DNA of 64,000 bases from Mactra quadrangularis (taxonomy: Eukaryota; Mollusca; Bivalvia; Venerida; Mactridae). The translations under genes and the position numbers were made by a program. The notes beneath the pieces were generated by a model that made no database searches, had not been told where the DNA came from, and saw only the letters and a program-made list of their open reading frames with translations. This document shows positions 23,222-34,018 of the stretch, piece by piece. Location of the stretch: NCBI GenBank assembly GCA_025267735.1, contig CM046297.1, forward strand, positions 16,766,011 to 16,830,010. Reading direction: 5' to 3'. How positions within the stretch are numbered: the first letter of the stretch is position 1; every line of letters begins with the position of its first letter.

Positions 23222-23516
23222 TATTTTATTTTTATTGGATTTAATGCCGTGTCAACACAATTTAGGTCATTTTACGTCATCCAGCGCACCTAACCTAGCT
23301 TTCCTGGACCCTTGTCAATAACCAGTACTCAACTACGCTTCCACAAGGCCGGAAACTTCCCCATATTATTATATAATTAGTGGAGGAAAATTTACATTAC
23401 TGTCAAATTTTCTTGTAAGGGTATAACCTCCCCAGGTGGGATTCAAACCTGCACCCCCTTTGAGGCACAAGAAACGGAATCCCGGCGTGCTACCAACTGC
23501 ACTATCGATCTGGGTT
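23222..23516 (-). mobile_element. SINE family S-I, minus copy 4, 9-bp target duplication
   Basis: Flanked by AAACTAAAA (23213-23221 and 23517-23525). The minus strand shows a worn A box (CGATAGTGCAGTTGGTAGC) and B box (GGTTTGAATCCC). The tail is short and TTTATTTTTATTGG-like on the plus strand. Confidence 0.88.
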
Positions 23517-23552
23517 AAACTAAAAGGGTTTTGGGTTTTTATATCCTGGAGT

Positions 23553-24134
23553 GGCCATATTTCGTCACCTTAAGGAAATGAATGAATACAATGTTAAATT
23601 TGTAATTTTAAACTGACTTTTTATTTTTAAAATATGTAAATGAATCATAAAGCTTTTATTCCATCAACTTTTCTAGGGTTTATTCTGTCAAATAACGTTA
23701 GTAAACACAATGTTTTGAGGCTGGGTATAAATGCAGACGACTGTTTAAGCAGGACCAAAAATCAACACTGCAAAATAAAAATAAGTTTTTACTTCATTTT
23801 TGTGAAGCAAATCTCCGTTTATTTATCTAAATACAATATTTAGATCTTTTACCTCCAATCTGTGTTGTTTCTTCAACAATTTTATGACAAAAAATTCGAA
23901 ATCCCACCATTTTAAATATTGACATGTTTACCAGTAGTGTAAAATCACAATCAGTGCAGGTTTGGCTCCGCCTACAACGTCGCTCCGCCCTACGTTAAGA
24001 TTTCGAGCTAAAAACGGGAATCTAAGCTTATTTTAGTGAGTTTATAAAAAAGATTACTTAAATTTTAGTATTGCTCAATGCTTTTAGTATTTAAGGTGGG
24101 GTGACGAAATTAGGTCAGTGACGAAATTAGGACC
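23553..24134. mobile_element. Inverted-repeat element with doubled TTTCGTCAC end, about 580 bp
   Basis: Left: GGCCATATTTCGTCACCTTA. Reverse complement of right: GGTCCTAATTTCGTCACTGA, then CCTAATTTCGTCACCCCACC TTAAATA. The terminal motif occurs once on the left and twice on the right. No target duplication resolved. A 67-codon frame at 23640 inside it has no recognisable features. Confidence 0.55.
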
Positions 24135-24361
24135 TCCTACGATAGGATAGTGTGGTTTTTACAGGTTTGTTCTGTAAATCATGCTTCTCTAATTGCCAAT
24201 TGATGATAATTTTATTGTTTTCTACAGCCTACTTTTAAAACGTAATTAAACTGAGGAAGCCAGGCCCCTTCCCCATATACTGAAAACTGTCCTGATGTAG
24301 AACTTTTCAACAATTAGATTTTAACACTAGTTATAGTAAGCATCTATCACAGACAAAATTT

Positions 24362-24390
24362 GTAATTAGTTTATTTAATAAACTAATTAC
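24362..24390. other. Perfect 14-bp-arm palindrome
   Basis: GTAATTAGTTTATT, one T, then its exact reverse complement AATAAACTAATTAC. It contains two TAATTA homeodomain-type cores. May be a cruciform-prone site or a degenerate MITE centre. Confidence 0.6.
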
Positions 24391-24961
24391 TATTTTATTC
24401 TAATAAGTAAACAAATTTGAGAGGAAAGGGAGACAATTGGATTGTAATTATATGTATTACTAAAAAAGAAACCAATTTCCAAAGGGAGCTGCCATTTTGA
24501 AAAACAGAGGGATTCTGACTGATATGGCGAGGAGTGGTGCAATTTGCTACTTTGTTGCAGACCGTTCTTTATTAAATCACTACGTATGGATACATAAGGC
24601 TAGCGTTGCAGAACAGGCTCAATGTACCAAGTTTATTACTTTAACCGAATACAAGTAATGATCCAGAATTAACCAGACTGGTAACCTTGAGTCAACAATT
24701 TTTACCAAATATAAATAATTTATGCGTCAAAAGAAAGAGCAATCATTTTCAATTTAATACTCAAAATACAAAACAGAAATTTTTGTGCCGAGGATTCGAA
24801 GCAAATGATCAATGATTTATAGTGAATCAATTCAGAATGGGACAAAGAAGGTAGAGGTTATCTAATGTGCTTCATGGTGTCAATCTAGTATTTATCTAGA
24901 AAGAGAAATTGATGAGAAGCAAGGTCTGGTTACCTTATATGTGACTGCTATAGATTACATT
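24391..24961. other. Non-coding stretch
   Basis: Nothing recognised. Confidence 0.4.
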
Positions 24962-25348
24962 AGTCCCAAAGGGGTACTGGTTCGAATTCCACCTGGGGAG
25001 GTTATACCCTTCCATAAAAATTTGCCAATACAGTCAGATCTCGATACAACGACTTCGTTCGTTTCCAAGAATTGTGTCGTTATAACGCATATGTCAGTGT
25101 AATGAATCCTTCCGACCATGTACATGATGGTATTGGTTCCCATTAAATATGTCAGTATAACGAGAATGTCATTGTAACGGATGTCGTTGTATCGAGATCT
25201 GACTGTATTAAATATCAATTTTCTTTCATTAACAATATGGTATATGGAGAAGTTTCCGGGCTTGTTGAAGGGTACTGGTTACAGCAAAGGGTCATAGAAA
25301 GCTAGGTTATGTGCCCTGGACACTGTAAAATAACCTAAAACATGTGAA
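24962..25348 (+). mobile_element. SINE family S-I, plus copy 5, truncated and split by a MITE
   Basis: Begins within the tRNA-like head (GGTACTGGTTCGAATTCCAC, B box present; A box lost) and continues with GGTTATACCCTTCCAT. After the MITE at 25031-25205 it resumes to GTAAAATAACCTAAAACATG, where it is cut by the element starting at 25349. Confidence 0.82.
25031..25205. mobile_element. Pogo/Tigger-like MITE (175 bp) with perfect inverted ends
   Basis: The left end CAGTCAGATCTCGATACAAC is exactly repeated in reverse complement at the right end; pairing runs through GAC for 23 bp. TA flanks both sides (25029-25030 and 25206-25207). CAGT ends with a TA target are typical of the pogo/Tigger branch of the mariner superfamily. 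Inside are repeated GTYRTTATAACG-like motifs. It sits inside a SINE, so it is the younger of the two. Confidence 0.9.
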
Positions 25349-28141
25349 ACAAGAGCTCCGCTGGGCGGGGCATTATACGCCCGTGTGCAGTCCATGCTGT
25401 GTTCTATCTCATATGAAGTCCCTGTGACCTTGACCAATGACCCCGGGATCTCAGAATAGGTCCCATCCTTAACTGGAAGGCTATCCAAAGCAAAGATTTT
25501 GAAACCTAGGTACAGCCATGGTTGAGTTATCACCGACACAAAGTTTTCCCATACAAACTTCCAGTGAGCTTGACCCTGGGGCCTCAGAACCAAAAATACC
25601 AAAGGGCTATCAACACATTACATCTTGACAAATGGGCTGATTCACATAAAATTTGGTTAACCTAGGTACAATCATTGTTTAGTTATTGTTCGGACAAGGG
25701 TTTTCCATATGATGCCCCTGTGACCTTGACCTTTGACCCAGTTTTGACCCAAAACCAATTGGGAACATCCTTGACACATGGGCTACCCTCACATAAAATT
25801 TGGTGAACTAAATTCATGTCACTTATTAAATATAGCATTATTTCCATTGTTTGCCATTTTGACTTTATTAACATATTTATTGAACATTTGAAGTCACTGC
25901 TTGGTAATTTGATATCTTCTGGATGATGGTTTAAACTTGACCCAGGGGCCCCAAAACCAATAGGGAACATCCTTGACCCATGGGCTACTCTCACATGAAA
26001 TTTGGTGAACCTAGGCGCAGTCATTGTTGAGTTACTACACGGACAATGTTTTTCAATATGATGCCCCTGTGACCTTGACCTTTGACCCAGGGGCCCCAAA
26101 ACCTATAGGAGATAACCTTGACACTTGGGCTACTCTCACATAAAAATTTGTGAACCTAGGTACATTGGTGGTTCAGTTATTGTCTGGACTAGGTTTTCGA
26201 TATGATGCCTCTGTGACCTTGACCTTTGGGCCTGGTGCACCAAAACCTATTGGGAACATCCTTGACACAAGGGCAACATTCACATAAAATTTTGTGAACC
26301 TAGGTACAGTCGTTGATGAGTTATTGTCCGAACAAGGTTTTTCAATATGATGCCCCTGTGACCTTGACCTTTGACCTAGGAGCCCCAAAACCAATAGGGC
26401 ATATCCTTAACACAAGGGCTACCCTCACATAAAATTTGGTGAACCTAGGTACATTGGTGGTTCAGTTATTGCCTGGACAAGTGTTTCATTGTTTGCCATT
26501 TTGACTTTATTAACATATTGATTGAACATTTGAAGTCACAGCTTGGTAATTTGATATCTTCTGGTTGAAGGTTTAAACTTGACCTGTTTCCTCAAAACTG
26601 ATAAGGTATATCCTTGACACATGGGCTACTCTCACATGAAATTTGGTGAACCTAGGTACACTCATTGTTGAGTTATTACCCGGACAATGTTTTTCAATAT
26701 GATGCCACTGTGACCTTGACCTTTGACCCAGGGGCCCCAAAATCAATAGGGCATATCCTTGACACATGGGCTACTCTCAGATAAAATTTGGTGAACCTAG
26801 GTACATTGGTGGTTCAGTTATTGTCCAGACAAAGTTTTTCCATATTATGCCACTGTGACCTTGACCTTTGAACCTGGGGCCCCATAAACATATAGGGCAC
26901 ATCCTTGACACATGGGCTACCTTCACATGAAATTTGGTGAACCTAGGTACAGTCGTTGATGAGTCATTGTCCGAACAAGGTTTTTCAATATGATGCCCCT
27001 GTGACCTTGACCTTTGACCTAGGAGCCCCAAAACCAATAGGGCATACCCTTAACACAAGGGCTACCCTCACATAAAATTTGGTGAACCTAGGTACATTGG
27101 TGGTTCAGTTATTGCCTGGACAAGTGTTTCATTGTTTGCCATTTTGACTTTATCAACATATTGATTGAACATTTGAAGTCACAGCTTGGTAATTTGATAT
27201 CTTCTGGTTGAAGGTTTAAACTCAACCTGTTTCCTCAAAACTGATAAGGTATATCCCTGACACATGGGCTACTCTCACATGAAATTTGGTGAACCTAGGT
27301 ACACTCATTGTTGAGTTATTACCCGGACAATGTTTTTCAATATGATGCCACTGTGACCTTGACCTTTGACCCAGGGGCCCCAAAATCAATAGGGCATATC
27401 CTTGACACATGGGCTACTCTCAGATAAAATTTGGTGAACCTAGGTACATTGGTGGTTCAGTTATTGCCCGGACAAAGTTTTTCCATATTATGCCACTGTG
27501 ACCTTGACCTTTGAATCTGGGGCCCCATAAACCTATAGGGCACATCCTTGACACATGGGCTACCTTCACATAAAATTTGGTGAACCTAGGTACAGTCGTT
27601 GTTGAGTTATGGTCCGGACAAGGTTTTTCAATATGATGTCCCTGTGACCTTGACCTTTGACCCAGGGGCCCCAAAACCGATCGGGGACATCCTTGACACA
27701 TGGGCTACTCTCACATAAAATTTGGTGAACCTAGGTAGATTGGTTGTTAAGTTATTGTCAGGACAAGTTTTTTTCCCATATGATGCCACTGTGACCTTGA
27801 CCTTTGACCCAGGGGCCCCAAAACCAATAGGGAACATCTTTGACACATGGGCTACTTTTACATTAAATTTGGTGAACCTAGGTACATTGGTGGTTCAGTT
27901 ATTGTCCGGACAAGTTTTACCTATTTTAAGTCCCAGTGACCTTGACCTTTAACCCTGGGGTCTCAAAATCAATAGGGAACCTCCTCCACCCAAGGGCTAT
28001 CCACACATAAAATTTGAGGAACCTAGGTATATCCTTTCTTAAGTTATCATCCGGACAAGCAATTGTCCACAGACGGACAGACGGACAGTCGGACAACAGC
28101 ATAACATAAAACGACCGTTTTTTCAAAACGGGCGTATAAAA
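25349..28141 (-). mobile_element. Composite element with about 146-bp tandem core and 643-bp higher-order repeat
   Basis: Starts ACAAGAGCTCCGCTGGGCGG GGCATTATACGCCCG and ends CAGACGGACAGACGGACAG then AAAACGGGCGTATAA; start and end are inverted (TATACGCCCG with CGGGCGTATA). The core repeats about 14 times: GTGACCTTGACCTTTGACCC, GGGGCCCCAAAACCAATAGG, ATCCTTGACACATGGGCTAC, AAATTTGGTGAACCTAGGTAC. Spacings are mostly 144-148 bp, with three of about 350 bp that carry an extra 205-bp segment (CATTGTTTGCCATTTTGACT). The pattern 352-147-144 repeats as a 643-bp block (about 26357 to 27000 to 27645). The many minus open frames are by-products. Strand is arbitrary. Confidence 0.82.
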
Positions 28142-28587
28142 AGGGCTGCTGCGAGTATCCAAGTACTTAGGTATTTGCAATCCCGACCAGAAAATTGAGT
28201 ACAAAAATATTTGTCACATCGGAAATCGTCTGATCGCGATCTATTTTTGGAAATGGTGAAAGAACATTTTCAGCTTAATTACCACTGAAAACGAGCCGCA
28301 CTACTTATGAAAATTAATTTTATTTAGTTAATTTAATTCAAAATTTTAATAGATACACATTTAAGCAAAAATGTTTTCACTGAAAATGCCTGGTGATAGA
28401 AATGTTAGGGAGTTTATGGTTTTCGATACAGTAAAAGTTTAGAACTGTAATTCTTAACTTTTTTCATCATATGAGTTCCTGTATATGCTTCTCTATTAAC
28501 AGGTGATTCATGGTTCGATTGGTGAATCGATCAGATCGGAACAGATCGCCACTATCTCAATGATCCACAGTCCTAGTTATACATTTA
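28142..28587. other. Non-coding stretch
   Basis: Nothing recognised beyond short GATCG-rich dyads near 28520. Confidence 0.4.
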
Positions 28588-30165
28588 AACAAGAAAGATA
28601 ATGTGGGAGCCACATTAAAGCCGGATTTTTCTGCATATGGGAACATTGAGAACAAGTTTACGTTGTTACAAAAGAAAGTCGTTTGATATATTGCTTATTA
28701 GAAGGAATACAAAGGGCAATAATTAATCTTAAAGGAATAAAGAGTTTCATCAACTATATATATGTCCTATTGTATCTTTTCTGAGTATTTTGTTGGTATT
28801 TGACTAAGATGGCATAAGACATGAAAACTATGGATGAAAATAATGCAAAGCTAATGATATGAAATTGGCAAGAGAATTTTGTTAAAAAAAACCTTGTATG
28901 GCAAATGGTGAAATTGTTGAAACAAAATGGCGGGAAAATATGACTGGAAAATGCCAGAATACTTGCTATTGGAGAGATCCAACATACTGAAAACTTTAAC
29001 ATAAAAAATACTAAGGGAAATAATCCATTTTTAAGCCAGGTAGAGTTGTTGTTACTGTCTAATTCTTTTAAACAGATCATATGTAATCATTGTATGAAAT
29101 TTCATAAACATCTAACCATAAATGGCAGAGCTATCCAACAATTTGAAAACTTTAACACAAAAATAACAAAGGGAAATAATCCATTATTAAGCCAGGTAGA
29201 GTTGCGGTTACTGTCTAATTCTTTTCAACAGTTGGTATTTAATCATTGTATGAAACTTCGTAAACATCAAACCATAAATAACAGAGATATCCAACAATTT
29301 GAAAAATTTAACGCAAAAAACAAAGGGAAATAATCCATTATTAAGCCAGGTGGAGTTGCTGTTACTGTCTAATTCTTTTCAACAGATGGTATGTAATCAT
29401 TGTATGAAATTTCATAAACATCTAACCATAAATGGCAGAGATATCCAAGAATTTGAAAAATTTAACGCAAAAAACAAAGGGAAATAATCCATTATTAAGC
29501 CAGGTAGAGTTGCCATTACTGTCTAATTCTTTTTAACAGATGGTATGTAATCATTGTATGAAATTTTGTAAACATCTAACCATAAATGGCAGAGATATCC
29601 AACAATTTGAAATTGAATGCAAAAATTACAAAGGGAAATAATCAATAATTAAGCCAGGTAGAGTTGTGGTTACTGTCTTATTCTTTGCAACAGATGGTAT
29701 GTAATCATTGTATGAAATTTCATAAACATCTAACCATAAATGGCAGAGATATCCAACAATTTGAAAACTTTAACGCAAAAAAAACAAAGGGAAATAATCC
29801 ATTTTTAAGCCAGGTAGAGTTGTGGTTACTGTCTTAATCTGTTCATCACATGGTATGTTATCATTGTATGAAGTTTCATAAAAATCTGACAATAAATGGC
29901 AGAAATATATGCTAAATTAAAAACTTTAACGCAATTGTTAACGACACCAGACACCCGAAATTACAAAGGGCAATAATCCATAATTAAGCAAGGTAGAGTT
30001 GCAGTTACTGTCTAATTCTGTTCATCACATGGTATGTTATCATTGTATAAAGTTTCGTAGAGATCTGACTTTATATGGCAGAAATACATGGTATAATAAA
30101 AACTTTAACGCAATTGTTAACGACACGGACGCCCGCCCGCCCGCCCACCCGCCCGCCCTCCCGGC
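28588..30165 (+). mobile_element. Composite element with about 155-bp tandem core and C-rich tail
   Basis: Starts AACAAGAAAGATAATGTGGG AGCCACATTAAAGCCGG. Core units with GCCAGGTAGAGTTG recur near 29034, 29192, 29347, 29500, 29654 and 29810, with a shorter-spaced last unit near 29990. Each unit has TTACTGTCTAATTCTTTTCA, ATGGTATGTAATCATTGTAT and AATGGCAGAGATATCCAACA. It ends CGACACGGACGCCCGCCCGC at 30122-30163. The single-unit relative is at 14417-14690. Small open frames inside are not genes. Confidence 0.82.
30122..30163. repeat. CCCG/CCCA/CCCT run (G-quadruplex-prone on minus strand)
   Basis: At least seven runs of three C separated by single bases at the 3' end of the composite element. 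Confidence 0.85.
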
Positions 30166-30240
30166 AGATCAATTTAATTGCTGTTTCTGCTGTTACTGTT
30201 GTCACTGTTACCTATACATTCATTATTATAGTACAACCAA

Positions 30241-30510
30241 GGTCGGTAGCACAGTAGGTAGCATGCCTGGCCTGGATTTTGAATCTAGTGTCCGAAGAGG
30301 GTACCGGTTCAAATCACACCACGGGATGTTAAACCCTTCCATGAAAATTTGACAATTATGTCAATTTTCTCCATTGATAAGGTATATGGAGAAGATTCCA
30401 GCCTAGTGGAAGGGTAGGTGATTGCAAGTTTTAGACAAGGGTCCAGGAAAGCTAGGTTAGGTGTGCTGGGAGCAGTAAAATGATCTAAAAAATTGTGTTG
30501 ACACAGCTAT
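30241..30510 (+). mobile_element. SINE family S-I, plus copy 6
   Basis: Head GGTCGGTAGCACAGTAGGTA GCATGC (A-box-like) and CCGGTTCAAATCACACC (B-box-like), body TTAAACCCTTCCATGAAAAT, end AATTGTGTTGACACAGC. The tail is lost where the next element starts. Confidence 0.85.
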
Positions 30511-30512
30511 AA

Positions 30513-32375
30513 TGGGTGCAAGACATTTCGACCCCAAGACATTTCAACCCGAGCCTTTTATGGAGACATTTCCACCCCACGACGTTTCGACCCCAGAGTA
30601 GAGACGTTTCGACCCCAGTCTATAGATAATATTATAAATGATAAATAAGGTTATATACGAAATAAATTATGAATCGTTATATTATTGAAATTATGGCATT
30701 ACATCATTTTATTTTATTTTGCAGGGTTTGTGATCGACATGCAGCATGATGTTGTAGATGTATTTCAATCCAAGAGCATAAATATGTATTTAAGTGTAAA
30801 CTTATAAACACTTAAAAGTTTGAAAATCAATAAAATTGAATTTATACATCTAGATCTAGAACTTTATATTATCATTATTTTACATAAATGATAAATTATT
30901 GAAGTTGATGAATCAATATGTTGCTTGTTGATATGTTAAATATAAATAGTATGTACTCTCATGAGTATTTAAACATATAATAAAATTATGAATTTACACA
31001 ATATCAGGTTTGTTGTTTATTATTATTCAAGTTCTTAAAATATTAATCTGTGTGTTCTAATAAGTTATGTTTTTGGTGCAGCAGATCACTCTCTTCCGTT
31101 TTCATACGTCTGTTTTCTTCCTAATAAATTGTTATGGTTTTTTTTCATTTTAAAATCTTCTAAAATATTATCCTGACGGCATCTGTTTTCGACGAGGATC
31201 TGATTTCGCCGAACTATGAATTTCCGGTTTATTTTCGTAATTCACGCATGCGCAGACCCGGTCATGTGTTATTTCGACGCCTAAGGAGAATAGTTGTCGA
31301 AATGCATAAAAACATTCCAAATAAACGTGGGAAAAGTAATTTATTTACGAATTATATTTCAATACATTGATTTTTGCGTAATTTTACTATTACCAAAATG
31401 AAGCTTCTTTAATTGCATTGTGCCTCGCTATTTCATACGTCTGATAAATTTTGACAGTTGCCCTCGGACGTACCCTACTGTTTACTACACAGATCACGTG
31501 ATAAATGAAACATGTGTTATACTGTACAACTCTTTAAACGTGACTAAGTTTCATCAGTTCCTTATGCTCAATGGGTCAGATGCCCTAGACAAAAAGTCTA
31601 TTAATTGCACCAATTTCACCTCAACAAAAATTCACTAGAAACCATGTTTGTATATATTTTTTTAGGCAATTGTATCTGGTGTATTAGGCTGGTCCATTTA
31701 TTATTTTTCACAAAAATGAAAGTGCTACGAAGGGGTTATAACTTTTTGTGCCATGAGTGCAAAAGGCGTTTGTCTCCGACTCTTCAAATAAAATAACCGT
31801 GATATTTCACAAGATTTACGGTTGTTTAAATGGTTTAAAATTGTTAAAAACTGCATAAACACTCAAATAAATGTTAAGTTAAACGTTTGGTCCACCGATA
31901 ATAGCTTGTCGCGTTTTTAATTTTGTGCAGAGTGACTTTTTAGACAACGGACTACAGTTCGGCGAAATCAGATGACGCAATGCCGAACTAACGATTTTCA
32001 AGGGAAGTTACTCTTAAGTAATAAATGACGACATAAAAGGAGGGAATTAATGTTTATATTGTTTGTTGGGCTAATTATTACTTGATCAATGGATTAACAC
32101 GTAAATCAATTTGATATTTTGTTTCATTTATTCATATTGGCCGACTTTTCCTTACATCGTCGAAAACCGATGCCACGGGGATACATTCAAATTCTAAGAT
32201 GTGATAAGCAAATTACCTTCTATCAAAATATACAAAATGTACATAAATACAATACAAATACGAACATTAACCTAAAATACCATCTGGGGTCGAAGCCTCG
32301 TGGGGTCGAAACGTCTTGGGGTCGAAAAGTCTCCGTCAAACCTAGGGTCGAAACGTCTTGGGGTTGAAACACCTG
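30513..32375. mobile_element. 1.86-kb inverted-repeat element with GACGTTTCGACCCC subrepeats
   Basis: The left end GGGTGCAAGACATTTCGACC and the right end (reverse complement) AGGTGTTTCAACCCCAAGAC are each a cluster of four or five GACRTTTCGACCCC units in inverted orientation. The interior (about 30610-32280) is AT-rich with no credible gene; frames at 31420-31796 and 32119-32367 look accidental. An inner inverted pair (31198-31215 and 31956-31973) may be a nested element. Target duplication not resolved. Confidence 0.7.
31198..31973. mobile_element. Possible nested inverted-repeat element
   Basis: ATCTGATTTCGCCGAACT at 31198-31215 is exactly inverted at 31956-31973, inside the 30513-32375 element. 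Only 18 bp match exactly, and outside that pairing is weak. Confidence 0.4.
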
Positions 32376-32401
32376 TAAGTCTGGAGAGCATGGTGGACTA
32401 T

Positions 32402-33514
32402 TAGTCCTAAATATAAGACCCTACATAACTATTTTATCATACGGACGTTTTTCTGTTATGTAGGGTCTTAACGGATTGCTTCAAAAACGCATAGCAAAAT
32501 ATTTTTTTCAAAAAGTAAATGAAAGTGGGTCAAATTAGCACCAAACGATAGATAAAAGTTTACTTTTATTCTTTCCATAAATCAAAAGGTATAAATCAGG
32601 TTTTTCGCTTACAGAAACACTAATTACTTTTACTGCTATCCAGGGTTGTCGCCGTTCGCCGCCATTTTGAACTGAATTCTTGCCGGTAAATAAAGTGTCG
32701 CTTCGGTTAAACGAAATTTTTTTCCAGAGTTGTCGTTCTTGCTCTCAATAGCATACCTTATAAATTCGTTCAAAATCAATTCTTACAAATCATGTGACGC
32801 AATTTAAATTCGGATTGCTTTGGCTATTATTGCACGATTATTGTGACAAACTGAAAGTACTCGTCAATTAAGGAGTTTAAATGGATTATTTGACTGTCTA
32901 AGGTTAGAATTTGAAATAATTTTACTTCTATCTTGTGTATTTTTCGTTTATCTTTCTATTGGTGTATCGTTTTATTGCAAATTTTTCTAATTAAAACGAG
33001 TAGAACGTTCAGACCTGAATCGATGTCTGTACACTAAAATTTTTGCTATGCGTTTTTGAAGCTATCCGTTAAGACCCTACGTAACAGAGAAATGTCCAAA
33101 TAATAAAAAACATACGTAGGGTCTTATATTTAGGCAGGGCCAAAACACTCTTCTATGCAGAAGCCCAATACAGGCTGCTTCCCCAAACAAAACTAACACT
33201 TTTTCCCCCAGTTTGATCCTCCAAACTCCCCATAAAATCCCATAAAAAATTCCCAAAAATGTTGAACCATAATTTGTGACATACAAAGGGAAAAATATTC
33301 AAGATTTCTTCACAATGCAGTCTATATTGTTTCTTTTACCGCATAAATTTAATATCTAATTTTGTAAAACCTGTGATTTAATACATCTATTCCTATTTTA
33401 CTGGCAATATAGTGGGTCCATTTTCCCCAATTAAGTGAAAACATTGCTATTTTTCCCCTAATAAAGGGCTGAGGCCCCTTCCCTGAAAATGGTGTTTTGG
33501 CCCTGTTAGGACTA
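32402..33514. mobile_element. Mutator-like foldback with 10-bp target duplication, carrying a nested insertion
   Basis: Ends TAGTCCTAAATATAAGACCC are exactly inverted and pairing extends for about 95 bp, through TGTTATGTAGGGTCTTAACG and TTCAAAAACGCATAGCAAAA. Perfect GGTGGACTAT flanks at 32392-32401 and 33515-33524. The right end is interrupted by a separate element (33135-33505). Long inverted arms with a 10-bp duplication fit Mutator-like elements. No transposase frame. Confidence 0.85.
33135..33505. mobile_element. Nested inverted-repeat element (371 bp), TTAGG duplication
   Basis: Left end CAGGGCCAAAACACTCTTCT; reverse complement of right end CAGGGCCAAAACACCATTTT. TTAGG flanks both sides (33130-33134, 33506-33510). 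Deleting it with one TTAGG restores the right end of the host element exactly. CAGGG ends resemble hAT elements, but those leave 8 bp, so the family is open. Confidence 0.8.
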
Positions 33515-33524
33515 GGTGGACTAT

Positions 33525-34018
33525 GTGACAATGTGCTCCAACATTTTAATCAAAAATGCATATAAAATGGCAATGACAACCATAATGAAGTAATGCAAAA
33601 TAAACAATGGAAACATGTGAACAATAACAAAACTTACGTACCTGCAAATATAAGCAAAATATGCAATCATTTAATAAAATGTAAGACACGACGAAAGAAA
33701 TCATACTAATTCACGTGCTCCATTTTGTGCTTAAAGCGCATGCGTGTTGTAAGAGTAAAAAGAAAACGACTCAATGCAGCATCGTTGTCGTCACTTGACG
33801 GATGAAATGAAAAATTAATGAGATTTTACTTAAAAGGAGGCCGTGATAAATTAATGGATAATGATTAAAGATAAATCATTATAACCAAAGAAATAAATAC
33901 CTTTCATACATGTACGTATAGCTAAGGCTCATTGGAATGACATCGCTTAAAGCGGAATTGACATTATAAAAGCAATGGTCAAAATTATGGAACATTATTC
34001 AACTAAAGAATAACGAGC
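33525..34018. other. Non-coding stretch
   Basis: Nothing recognised. Confidence 0.4.
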
